The translations under genes were made by a program, and so were the position numbers. Shown here one piece after another: positions 23,225 through 33,782 of a stretch of 64,000 nt of DNA. The DNA is taken from NCBI GenBank assembly GCA_037974665.1, contig CM075765.1, forward strand, positions 11,267,501 through 11,331,500, read 5' to 3'. Origin of the DNA: Ehretia macrophylla (taxonomy: Eukaryota; Streptophyta; Magnoliopsida; Boraginales; Ehretiaceae). Each line of letters begins with the position of its first letter. Within the stretch, counting starts at the first letter, position 1. The notes under the pieces were generated by a model that worked only from the letters and a program-made list of their open reading frames with translations, searched no databases and was not told where the DNA came from.

Positions 23225-25279
23225 TCAGCCGGGCTTCATCTCTTTAGCATCTCTCTTTTCTTCGGGCAGATCTGGTCCCCAGCTGATTTGATACTTGGGC
23301 CGGAGTGAGTTTTCATAACATTCCCGAGCTGAGAGCTGGGCTCCGCGAATGGTGGCCACTCCGGCCGGGGTTGGAAATTTCAAGGCCTGGTGGTAAGTTG
23401 AGGGAACGGCCCTGAAGTGATTGAGTGCCACCCTACCTAAGATCCCATTGTAAGTGGAGTTGCAATCCATTACTATGAAGTTGGCTTGCATCGATACCCA
23501 TTTATCCCCATCTTCCAGCTTCAGTGGTAGGTTGATGACTCATTCGGTTCGGTAGGACTGCCCGGTGAAACCAGTTAAAGTACCCCTTAATGGCCTGAGT
23601 CGGCTCCTGTCCAAACCCATTTGCTCAAAAGCGCTGATGAATAAGACTTCTGCCAAGCTCCCGGTGTCCACCATCACCCTCTTGACGGTGAAGTTGGCTA
23701 TTTCAGCGCTGATCACCAGTAGGTCGTCATGAGGCAATATTACCCCCTCCAGGTCTTCTGAGGAGAAGGTGAGCTCCTGCATCCTCGGGGCTGGTCCCCG
23801 CATCGGTCCATACTCCCTCCCAGCACGAACATAACCCTTCTTGCCTGCTGAGGTCTCCTCTCCTGACGCCAATCCTCCCGCAATGGTCTCAATCACGGCC
23901 AAGCGTCCGCCTCCAGCCTGGTGCCTGGGTGGACTCCTCTCCCTATCCCTTTGGTCGGGATTTCGGGTCGGCTGTGGATCTACATATCTCCGGAGGTGGC
24001 CTCGGGCTATCAATGCTTCAATCTCCTGTTTCAAGTCTTTACACTCTTCGGTGGTATGGCCGTAGTCCATGTGGTAATGGCAATAATTGGTTCTATTGCG
24101 CTTCTCGAGTCGGCCCTTCATCCTCGGAGTTGGAGGTAGGTGGTTCTGGTGTTGGATCTCCATCAGGATTTGCTCCCTTGAGGTGTTAAGGGGAGTGAAC
24201 ATGGTGAACCGGGGGTTCTGCTTTGGCTGTTGAGGCTGCTTGCCTCGTTCATTCTGGACTTTACCCCTAGGTTGGGCTCGGGAGGTCTTTCCCTTCTTGC
24301 TGGCTTCCTTCTCCTTGTCATCATCCCTCTTCACCTGATGGATTTCTTCCAAGTGTATATATCCTTCTACTCGTACCATCAGCTCAGATACAGTGTCCAC
24401 GGGGTCGATTGCCAGTGAGAATGTGAGGGGGCCCGACCTGAGCCCACTCTGGTAAGCCATCAACACCATGGAGTCCTCTAGGTTGGGAATTCGGAGGGAC
24501 TCTTCATTGAATCTGGCCGTGTAAGCCCTCAAACTTTTTCCTCTATGTTGCTTCACCAACAGCAATGTTGAAGTATGGCGGGTGGTGCGCCGGCTTCTCG
24601 CGAAGCGGGATAGGAAAGCCTCAGCCAGCTGGTGAAAACTTACGATTGAACCGGGACGAAGTTTTTGGAACCAATCAAAGGCGTTGCCAACCAGGGTGGT
24701 CGGGAAAGTCTTCGCCTTCATGAGATATGGCATGTCATGCAGAGTCATGACAGCCAGGTTGGGCATATGGTTGCCGATGGGCAGTGGCATGGCCAGTACC
24801 TCGGGGGAGAGTGGGCTTACGCTGAGTTGGTTGACGACCTTGGCTATGGCAGCTGCGGTCTTGGCCTGCTCGGGGTTGGCTTGAGCCACCCTTTTACCTC
24901 TCGCCGCGTCGGATCTCGCCATCGGCTCTAGGAAACCCTCCTCGTCCTGCATCCGTTTTCGCCTTGACTCTGGGATGTGGAATTGCGGACGCGATGGCCG
25001 CGACATAGCCACTTGCGGAGCCAAGTGTCCCTCAGCTAGCCGGGCTACCAGCTCCTTAAGTTCCTCGAACATCTTCAGCATCATCCTTATCTCCGGCGAT
25101 AGGCTGGAGTTGGGGTCTCCTTCTGCTGTGGGGTTTGTTTGAGTAGCTAAGTGTATACGTTGGCTCGTTCCAACGTCGGCTTGGGTTAGGTTTTGGCTAG
25201 GCACCTGCGCGGTTTCGAGGTCCCCTTCTGGGTTGGGCGAATCCTCTACCGGTGTGGTGTGGCTTCTAGTTTGCACCAT
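23225..25279 (-). pseudogene. gag: Element B gag and protease
   Basis: The start is ATG at 25279 (MVQTRSHTTPVEDSPN), about 50 bp after the primer-binding site. The first 579 residues are open. They include a Retrotrans_gag-type capsid block (FPTTLVGNAFDWFQKL, then FLSRFARS), a Lys/Gln-rich basic stretch and a variant zinc knuckle of the form C-x2-H-x4-H-x4-C (CHYHMDYGHTTEEC). The aspartic protease site VMVDTGSLAEVLF lies near residue 545. A TGA at 23540 (TGG in related proteins, by inference) interrupts it, and the same frame then continues to 23225. The protein packages element RNA, and the protease would mature Gag and Pol. Confidence 0.9.
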
Positions 25280-25327
25280 AATGGTTTCTCAATGGGTGGT
25301 GAAGAGAGCTATAAAAGAACTCATCGT

Positions 25328-25344
25328 TCCCACAGACGGCGCCA
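25328..25344 (-). promoter_or_regulatory. Primer-binding site of element B
   Basis: The minus strand reads TGGCGCCGTCTGTGGGA three bases after the 5' LTR. The first nine bases match the complement of the 3' end of plant tRNA-Asp, the primer used by many Tat and Athila relatives. Confidence 0.75.
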
Positions 25345-25347
25345 AAC

Positions 25348-25634
25348 TGTCGAGGTCGAAAACCTCATAGTTGAAGTTGGGAGCTACTTGCGCCGAGCTG
25401 GACTTTTCAGGTCGGCCTTCGAGCTGTATTTTTCGGGTCGGCTACCAGACCTGCACAAGGAAAAGAAGGAAAAGGCAGGGTGATGACCCGGATTTTCCCC
25501 TCGAACGTGCGAATGATTTGTATGTCCGAGCTGACAAGGTAGCTGAGAGCATTTAATAATGAGTTACCTTCTTAAATGAAGAGGGTGGAGCTCTATTTAT
25601 ACTAAGTTCTGGTCTGACAGTATTTAATGCAGCT
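25348..25634 (-). repeat. 5' LTR of element B, truncated
   Basis: It matches 16065-16351 closely, including the minus-strand TATA at 25594-25603. Homology stops abruptly after taatgcagc at 25634, and LINE G ORF1 sequence begins. About 180 bp of the outer LTR is therefore missing. Confidence 0.9.
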
Positions 25635-27083
25635 AACTTTTTGTGACTGAACTGGGGTACAATGGGGAGTGAGAGGCTTTTTCGGTTTTGTTCATTTTGG
25701 TTTTGGATTTTGGCGGAGTGGGTCGGGTCAATGGGTTGGTTCAGGAGTTCGTTAAGGGTTTGGTTGAGATTTGGCTTTCTCGTTGGGTTACTGTTAGGAG
25801 GATCTTTTGGAGGGAATATTTGCATTGAAAGGTGAGGTTTGACTAGAGCCATGTCATCCTGCAAGAGAATCAAAGCTCTGTTGGCATGGATTTCCTTTTC
25901 TAGCAAAGGTTTTTTGAACTTTTGTTGTTGGGTCAAAGTCTTGCTTATTTTTGTTAATGAGGGGGAAAAATTGATTTCCCTTTTTCTTTGGCTCGTGAAC
26001 CAAGGTCACGTACCTCCCTAACTGGCGGTAGAACTATCAGAATCTATCTGGAAGATTTGTTTCTTGTCAGGGATGATTTCATCCACGGACCCAAGGCTTA
26101 TGGTTCAAGCTTTGATGTACTTAGGGTGGATTTGGCCGGAGAAGAGTTGCATTCTGAGGTATCGTGGTTTAGGAGGCCGCAAGTTTGGCAGAAACCGCTG
26201 AGTTTTTCATATTTGGAGCATATCTACAGGTTTGGGAGGCCTTTTCTTGGCAATGGAAAACCAGGAACAAGCTGGTTTTCAATGTCCCATTTGATCCTCA
26301 TGCGAATGATATTATTCCTGTTGAGTTTGCCCTCTTCAAATTGCTCCATTTCTTCCAGCTCACCCAGGTAGGAACTGATGTTGTTGGCGTTGAGGTGGGT
26401 TAGATAGCTGAAGGGGAGAATGTGGACTTGGACCCAGAAAGATGTCAAGCTTAAATTCATTTCTTCTGGGGTTAGGTTTGGCTCCCATGGTTGAAGGAGG
26501 AAGTAGATTCATTGGATGACCCATGGCCTCAGATTCCAAGCTTTATCTTTATCTTCAGAGTTGTTGAAGTCGACGATGAAGGTGTTGAGCTTTTGAGGTA
26601 TGAGGTCCACTGGTCCTTTGAGCCCCATGATCTGTTGATGGTATTTTTGACAAGGCTCATATTAATAGGAATGTCAGTGACCAGTCTTCCCCCCAGTGCA
26701 TGATTAGTGAGCTTCTTTTCCTTGTCACCTTCTAAGGGAGTAAGTTTTGGATAAGGTTTGGCTGTTTTCCTTGAATTGGAGGTCATGATGAAATCTGACA
26801 AGAAGGTAGTAAGTGTGAATTTAGGTGAGGGAAGTGTAAATATGGTTGCAGATCGGAGAAGACACGTGTAGTGATGATCTCTCAAGGAATGAGCAAAAGA
26901 ATGAGATGTTGAGTGAAGCAAGGATGAATGAGAGAAAGTTGACATTGTCAGTGAATATAAGTAAGAATGGGAGTTTAAGCGGTGGTTGTGATTTAAAAAG
27001 GTGTTTTAGCGGTGGTTGTGTGGTAGTGGATAAGTTTTGAAGAGTAGAGACGTGAGGGAGAGCCATTTTGGAAAGAGATTTTA
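25635..27083 (-). pseudogene. LINE G 5' part with ORF1 (zinc-knuckle RNA-binding protein)
   Basis: Reading from 27083 leftward, an open stretch begins near 26945 and continues in shifting frames to 25635. A perfect CCHC knuckle (CQTCGLLNHDTSEC, C-x2-C-x4-H-x4-C) appears near 26190-26150, preceded by a basic region. This layout matches the nucleic-acid-binding ORF1 of plant L1-like LINEs. Several stops and frame changes make it a pseudogene. Its 3' end is cut at the truncated LTR of element B. Confidence 0.75.
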
Positions 27084-27097
27084 TGTCAACGCATAAG
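27084..27097. repeat. Right copy of probable LINE G target-site duplication
   Basis: tgtcaacgcataag, paired with tgtcaatgcgtag at 13534-13546. See that entry for the differences. Confidence 0.6.
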
Positions 27098-27331
27098 TAA
27101 AAACACTGATTTGGATATAGATTTTTGGACTTGACATATGATTCTTAAGTTTAGGACACGTTGTTCTATTACTTAATCATTGCATGACTATTACATTGTG
27201 AACTCAAATGTATTAGTTATGAATGTTTTTATAAACTAGTACCTTATCTGTGTTGCTTTATTTGTGAAAGAAGATGACACATAAAAAGATATTTTCTTAT
27301 TTCTTGCTTTCAAGTAAGCTTTTAGAATTAA

Positions 27332-27706
27332 GGCATTGTTTGACCTAACTTTTAGAAACTCAAAAGTGTTTTCTATGAGTTTAAAAGGTGAAACTAACCA
27401 ATTTGGCCCATTTTTTAAGGTGTTTTTAGGTAAAAGATGAAGTTTGAAAATGCTAAAAAATAAGAAGCTCCAAATTGGAGCTTTTCAAAAAAAGTTTACA
27501 TAATGTGAGAATCTATTTTTCCTTTCATTTCTTAAATATACGCCTCCATATTTTTCAAAGTCCAACATTGTCCTCAAAATTTTTGACAGCCTAACATAGG
27601 GCAAATAGTTAATAGCTTTTGTTCACTGGTACTTCTAACCAAAACTTTATTGCTAAAAGTTGTACAACTCAAACATTAAAATTTCACACTTAGACCAAAC
27701 AAAGCC
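27332..27706. mobile_element. Tourist-like MITE (375 bp)
   Basis: The ends are inverted: GGCATTGTTTGACCTAAC at the left, and GGCTTTGTTTGGTCTAAG as the reverse complement of the right end, matching at 14 of 18 positions. Both sides carry the 3-bp duplication TAA (27329-27331 and 27707-27709). The TAA target and GGC-TTGTTTG termini fit non-autonomous PIF/Harbinger (Tourist) elements. It has no coding capacity. Confidence 0.8.
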
Positions 27707-27709
27707 TAA

Positions 27710-28591
27710 GATAAATATGCAACAAAGGAAGAACATTGAAAGTTTGTACAAACTTAGCTTCTTAGTTCGTATTCCTAAGATACTATTTTTCAAGTTGAAA
27801 AATCGATGCAAGTTTATTTGAATCCTATGCAGTGTATGATTTGATCGAAATCCTATATTGTGAATGTAATGGAGACTGTTTGTAAATGCTTTTGACAACC
27901 ATTTAAAAATAATGATAAATTGCAAGTGTAAAAGATTCATTACTTCTTCTTTAAACTGCTACAATAACTGACATAAATTATCACAAAAGTGTGAAATATC
28001 ATTACATTTGCTCTTCAAAATCATTGCAAATAGGAACACCTATTGTTTTATTAGTCTTAAAGAAACTATTGCAAAAATCATTAGTTGCAAAAATTTATAA
28101 TTAGTACTAGTATTTTTGCAAAAAAATATAGCATTGAAGAATTTGTAATGGGATCTAATTTAGTGGTCAGGAAATGATTGCATAAGTTGTTTGCAGTGGC
28201 TTTTATCCTTTTGGCAATAGCTTTTAAGTAGTGCAACAAATTAAAAGTTTTGTAGGTCAATTTAGGAATAAGTTAGAGGAAAAGTTAGTCACTTGTAGTT
28301 GTTAATTTATCCTTAAATGTATTTGGGTTCACGCACAATTTTAGAATCGATTTAGAGGTTTGAACGCAAATATAAAAAGTCTTTGCTGAGTTTTAATTGG
28401 AGAAAGGGGTCCAAATATAGTATAAGAAACTTTTGGCCATGAAAAGTGATAGAGATATTGTAGAAGAAGGCAATGGGCATGAACGTGAATACAACGATGG
28501 CACAAAATATGAACTCTGTATTAGATTACTATCAAGTTGTATAACCCATCAACATGTAATTTTGTTGTCATATGATGTATTCTTATATATA
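27710..28591. other. Unclassified AT-rich sequence
   Basis: No gene recognised. A stretch at about 27955-28233 ends in aagtagtg and repeats ttgcaa words, which hints at a small CACTA-like non-autonomous element, but the left end (ctgctacaa) does not match well enough to call. Confidence 0.4.
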
Positions 28592-28596
28592 CTATG

Positions 28597-30745
28597 TGTC
28601 ACACCCCAACCCCAGCATATCGCTAAGCCAAGGCCGAAACGTGGCATTCGTAACCATAAAACCTGTAAGTTGCAAGCTTAATAACCTGTACAATCTTTTA
28701 TATCCTATAAAAGTTCAAAAGACCGCCAATTAGATCGGCCTTGGAGGTTAATTACAGCCTGTTACATATATACAAGACCTCAATCCACCTGTTCAGGTAT
28801 CTAGGTCTCAAAAGAATAGTAGTATTCACTTAATTACATCTAGTTGACCAAAAGAATATTACTTATATAAGTTGTTCAAACAGTAATTGTCTTCATTTAA
28901 CAAACAAGCTAGTCACAACAAGCAAAAGTCATTCTTATCAAACCATGGTTCTCCATCATCAACTTGAGGGGCCTGATCGGGCACTGCCTCACCTGTAAGT
29001 GATCAAAAGAGGGGTGAGCTAATCCTGCATATAACTCAGTGAGGATTGATTAGGAAGGATTTTCGCAAGGTTTTATCATTTTGAAAACAGTTTGGTAAAC
29101 ATGACATACACACAAGAATGAATAATTGATCATAATAAGTACAAGCAATTTCCATCATGTAACCATTATTTCCCATGATATCATTGGATCCCAATCTGAA
29201 GGAGGATCAATGGGTCTTAGCGAAAAAAGGAATCAATAACTTGGTAGCCGAGATATACCGGCAAGCCCGTCATTGCCCGGAGGTCCCGACACTACCACAA
29301 TCAACAATGGTTGCAACCGTCGCGCTTAACAATTCAAATAAATGTGCTATTATAAATGGTATAATAGATATTCATATAAGCATCTTGGTATTAGCATGTA
29401 ATGAGGAGAAATTGCAAGTTGGCCACTTAATAATAACACCTACCAATGGTAACCATTAGTTATACTAAGCAACTCCAAAGCTTTTGTATTAGCATAACTT
29501 TAATGGTTAATTTCCTTACTCTCCCGAACTCTAAATAACTTGATTTTGGTATAGAATTAAAGCATATCGAATGTAGATAGTTCTAGAATCAAACGGAACT
29601 CAATTCAGAGTTAAATTGACCAAGATATGGTCTTCGGAAAATTATTGCGCAAAGTTGTAAAACAGGAAAATGGGTAGTCCGGTCGTGATGTCTGGTCGTG
29701 TTGATCACGACCGGGTATCACGTCCGGATGTTACTGACTTTTGTCTGGTCTTGTTACCCGGTGGTAATAACATGACCGGGTATCACCCCCGGACATACAC
29801 GATTTCTCTACCAAATTCATCTTTAACCTCAAACTCAACCCATTTTTGCCACCACCCTTGCAACTCTTTTGCACACACCCAAATCCTCATTCTTCTACCA
29901 TATTTCCAACATCACACAAGCATACTATAACCTATAACACTCAAGGCTCAAGACTTGTCTTCTAAATGGTCCCCTCTCTTAACCAACTTCACTTCAAGAG
30001 TAACACCACATTTAAACATTAATCTAGCATGCTAGAACACCCATAAGCCATAACCATACAATACCAAGTCATGAAATCCTAAATCATCAAATAAAGCTCA
30101 AGTGCACAATATAAATCCATATATACATTAATCATTCTCAATAACAAGATGAATACAACCATGAATCATATGGCTTTAGAAAAGCTTTTGAAAACATCCC
30201 TCACCTTTGTCCTTGAGTCCCATATGAAAATGGAGTAAGTAGGATGCTAGCAAACTAGAGTAGAAGCAAGAAAATGGCTTGTTCTTCCTCATCTTCCTTA
30301 TTTCTTCTTTCTTCTCTTCTAACCCAAGCTCCAACGTGTATGTGTGTGTTGTATGGGCTGATTGTGGGTGTATGTGTGTTGTAGTATTTTTGTGTGTGTG
30401 GGTGGTGTAATGTGTGTGTTAGGTAGCAAATATCTAAAGCCCAAATGCCTAAGTTGCCCCTCCAACTAAAAAGGTATTTACTAGCATGCCATTCTAGCCT
30501 TACTTCTAATTATCCTAGTTCTAGTTTAGTTACTCCAGTTAGCTAGTGTAATTCAATTACGCTTAATTAACGTCTACAACATATAAAATAATTAAATGCA
30601 CGTAAAACAATGCACATGTACGCAAATCGAGATAAATGCTCGTAATTCAATATAAAAACATATAAAACAAGGTGAATGCATAAAAATGATTTAATTATGT
30701 TTAATATAATCTATATGTACATGTGGTCTCGTACTGGGCCTTACA
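28597..30745 (-). mobile_element. Solo LTR of a Ty3/gypsy (Del/Tekay-like) element, 2149 bp
   Basis: The minus strand begins TGTAAGGCCCAGTACGAG and ends GGGGTGTGACA. It is flanked by a perfect 5-bp duplication, ctatg (28592-28596 and 30746-30750). There is no gag or pol inside. An AC-rich tract followed by GAAGAA-rich sequence, and a GAATTGAGTTCCG motif, are shared with the solo LTR at 33992-37984, so the two belong to related families. The isolated LTR arose by recombination between the two LTRs of a full element. Confidence 0.88.
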
Positions 30746-30750
30746 CTATG

Positions 30751-31102
30751 TATTAAAATGATTCAATATAAATTGTATGGTATTATATATGTAGATTTGA
30801 TTTTAATATTTTGTTAATATATATGTTTATGTGATAGAGGTAGGTCAAGAAGTAAACACACTATAAAAAAATAACAACTTTCTCTTTTTAAGAGATGCTC
30901 TCACCTCTCTCTACAACCCACTACTACCTTTACCATTCTACTTCTAATTGTTGTTCACATAGTATTGTGCCTCTTCCACACAATCACCACATTCTCTTCC
31001 ATCCACTGATTCTCTTTGTTTCTTTTACCCCCTCTTGTCATCCTCCGTGGGAAGGAAAAAGAAGAAGTCATCTTCTACTTTCCTTAGCTCTATTGTTCCA
31101 AG
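30751..31102. other. Flanking sequence between a solo LTR and the tandem LTR array
   Basis: The first half is AT-rich. The second half is pyrimidine-rich (30885-31100) and open in one frame for 75 codons without any recognisable motif. I see no supported gene. Confidence 0.4.
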
Positions 31103-31645
31103 TGTTGGGTTTTTTGGCTTGAGCCCAAGCCCAATTAAAAGTTGAAGACAAACATAAGTCTATTAGGAGAAGAAATAGGCTTCGAACCCTAATAGAGTTA
31201 GGATTAGTTGCCTATAAATAGGACTCACTAGCTTGTAATTCAGTGCACAGGAGTCACATCCCATGGGAGGTGTGGTAGGAGTGAGCTGAGAATTGAAAGT
31301 GTTTTTTGTGCTTTTGCCAAAAAAAAGCCGATTATAGGGAGGATTTAGACTTTAGCCATAGATGAAGTCGTTTAGCAAGGGTTTAGACTTTTCCGTTCAT
31401 AAAGTCATGGGTGTGAGAATTTTATAGTTTTTTTCTAAAACTATGAGCGTTTCAGCGAGGGGAGGATTTGAATCTTTTTCTATCAAAAAGATCCTCCGTG
31501 TTATAATAGTTTATTGTTGATTAGTGTATTTTCCAATTACTTTGGTCGTGGATGTAGCTCAAGGGCCGAACCACATTAAACTCTGTGTATTGATTTCCGT
31601 TGTGCTTGTGCGTTATCATGTATATGTGTATCCTTTTTCCTAACA
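31103..31645 (+). repeat. First LTR of the tandem array (543 bp)
   Basis: It begins TGTTGGG and ends CCTAACA, and is followed by the primer site tggtatcggagccc at 31649-31662. It matches 33251-33782 and 39405-39940 along its length. Confidence 0.88.
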
Positions 31646-33250
31646 AAGTGGTATCGGAGCCCAAGCTCAGGGACTGGGCATAATGAGGGTAGATGATGCA
31701 CCATAGAGATTGGGTGTCATACTTACTATTACGGTAGGTGAATAGTAACAAAGAAGAAGAAACATTTGTGTTGAGGGGCATAAGTTTCGAGGAGAATACG
31801 GATTTGCAGAGCCGTTAAAAAAATGATGTCATTATTGAAAGGCACTAACATTATCAAAGCTAGAGAGGTTAGGAGAAATCCGAAGACGCCAGAAAAGTGA
31901 GATGTCACTTCTTTGGGGATTTGAAACTTTACCAATTGTTGGCGAAAAAGGTCGCGAAAGGTGTCGTTGTATTCATCGCGAAGAGAAGAATCCATTAGTA
32001 GCTAAGGCGCCACCGTGGGGGGTCAAATCATCATAAAAAAATACAGAAAATATTCCTGGGTTTGGTCATGGTAGTTGAAGGTTGTCAGAATGCCCAAATA
32101 GAGCAAGGATGGTGCGAGAATATTCACGACAAAGAGCGTAATGTGATAGTAACAGTTATGCATGTTAATGTCGTTAGTACCATCACCAAAGAAGACAAAG
32201 CATCACCGGTGTTGGGTTGTGGTTAGAGGTCGTTGATATGCCCAAGTAGAGATTTGAAGGCACTATTAGAATCGCAAGGCTGAGAGGAACCGATTAGTGA
32301 TGTCGGAGCAGGAAGCCATGGTCGGAGATGATGCCAGTGGTAGAGATAAGGCAGTGGGTGGTTGAGGTGACGATTGATGGGGTTAGAGACGTTAGATCAG
32401 CGTTTAGTTGATGTTGTTGAGTTCGCTGATTGACGAGGAGCGATTTGATGTCGATGGACTAAAGATCCGGTGGCTAGATTGTAAGTTAAAGAGTGGGTTG
32501 AGTTATCGAAGCCTTTAGGTGTAGAAGAAGACCTAAATCTAAGTGTTGGGATCTAGTGTTTTGCGTAGTTGTGGGTTAGGTGAGTTTAAGTGATTTGGGC
32601 CATTGGATCTTGTGGTAGTTTGATCTGATAAGGGGCAAAGCTTTGGTGTGGTACAGCCCATGGAAGAATGGTGTACCTTTGGGTTGATTGGAGGAAGTTG
32701 TGGGGTTTGATCTGGTATGCACGTGCATGGAGCTCAATGTGAGCTTAGTTGATTAGAAGTTTGACTAGAATTGATTGGGCATTGACCAATGTGTGAATGG
32801 GTTGACCAAAGGTGCCCCTAGGGTATTTCGACACCCTGAGTTTAATTTCTGGGTCAATTTTTCTAAATTCTTGATGTATCGTGTTGAGCCAAGAATCCTA
32901 GGAATTAGGAGGTGCGTTTTGTTGAGGTTTTAGCTTTGAGAAAGTGCTAAAACTGTGGGGAAAGAGCACATCTAAGATGTTTAATGTCAGGAGGACATAA
33001 AGGGGCTTAGCGAATGAAAAAATGATGATGTGAGAAGGATGTTGGTGATGACAGTGAGAACCGAATATGATGAAGATGTGCTAATAGCAGTGGAGCGAGG
33101 CTTTAACACATTAGGGAGAGGTTCTCAAGGGTTGTTGTTCTGATTGATATTGGGTACGGACTCTAGCATGAAGATAAAGATGGAGACGAAGGCTAAGAAG
33201 AGGTCTCAATTGATACGAGAAAGCTCGGGTTTTTCACCAAGGGGAGGATT
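31646..33250 (+). other. First internal region of the tandem array
   Basis: 1605 bp, homologous to the second internal region (33783-33991 plus 37985-39404). No retroviral-type domain is recognised. An antisense open stretch starting MDSSLRDEYNDTF (31995-31729) has a counterpart, NSSLHDEFNDTF, in the other copy (38169-37750). The similarity may only reflect recent shared ancestry of the DNA. Confidence 0.7.
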
Positions 33251-33782
33251 TATTGGGGTTTTTGGCTTGAGTCCAAGTCCAATTAAAAGTTGAACACGAG
33301 CAAAAGTCCATTAGGAGATGAAATAAGTTTTGAACCCTAATAGAGTTAGGACTCTCTAGCTTTGTAATTCAGTGCCACAAGAGCCATACCCCATAGGGAG
33401 GTATGGTAGAGGGTGAGCCAATAGTTAAGAGTGTTTTTCGTGTTTTTGCTAGAAAAAAGCCGATTATAGGGACGATTTTGGCTTTAGCCGTAAATAAAGT
33501 CATTTAGCGAGAGTTTAGACTTTCCCATTCATAAAGTCATGGGTATGAAGGTTTTATAGTTTTTCCTAAAACTATGAGCATTTGATTGAGGGGAGAGTTT
33601 GGATCTTTTCCCATCAAAAAGATCCTCCATGTTATAATGGTTTATTACTTATTAGTGGATTTTTCAATTACTTGGGTCATGGACGTAGGCAGAGGGTTGA
33701 ATCACGTTAAACTCTGTGTTTTGATTTCCGCTGTGCTTGTGTATTATTATATGTGTGTGTATGTGTGTCATTTTTCCCAACA
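33251..33782 (+). repeat. Second (middle) LTR of the tandem array (532 bp)
   Basis: It is preceded by the polypurine tract AAGGGGAGGATT and ends CCCAACA, with the primer-like site tggtatgagatcc following. The first dinucleotide is TA instead of TG, a point mutation. Confidence 0.88.

Larger units (their letters stand above)
16065..25634 (-). mobile_element. Tat-lineage Ty3/gypsy LTR retrotransposon B, with antisense gene
   Basis: The element is flanked by LTRs at 16065-16530 (3', complete) and 25348-25634 (5', truncated). From the 5' end it contains a primer-binding site, a long gag with protease, pol (reverse transcriptase, two RNase H domains, integrase), tandem repeats, an antisense gene, a polypurine tract and the 3' LTR. 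It is inserted in LINE G. Its GC content is visibly higher than that of its surroundings. Coding frames are long with about five stops and a few frameshifts, so it is much younger than element A. Confidence 0.93.
13547..27083 (-). mobile_element. L1-like LINE G, split by Tat element B
   Basis: The minus-strand 5' part (27083-25635) encodes an ORF1 with a zinc knuckle. The 3' part (16064-13547) encodes reverse transcriptase, a zf-RVT region and an RNase H, ending in an A-rich tail (plus-strand T-run at 13547-13556). A probable target duplication flanks the whole. Element B sits in the middle. The two LINE halves are not contiguous: the endonuclease region is missing, so a deletion accompanied or followed the insertion. 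Confidence 0.85.

Noticed and set aside
27955-28233. Possible small CACTA-like MITE ending aagtagtg
   Set aside because: The left end does not match CACTA and no 3-bp duplication could be shown.
30330-30420. GT-rich stretch considered as an independent microsatellite locus
   Set aside because: It is part of the LTR and matches the AC tract of the related solo LTR.
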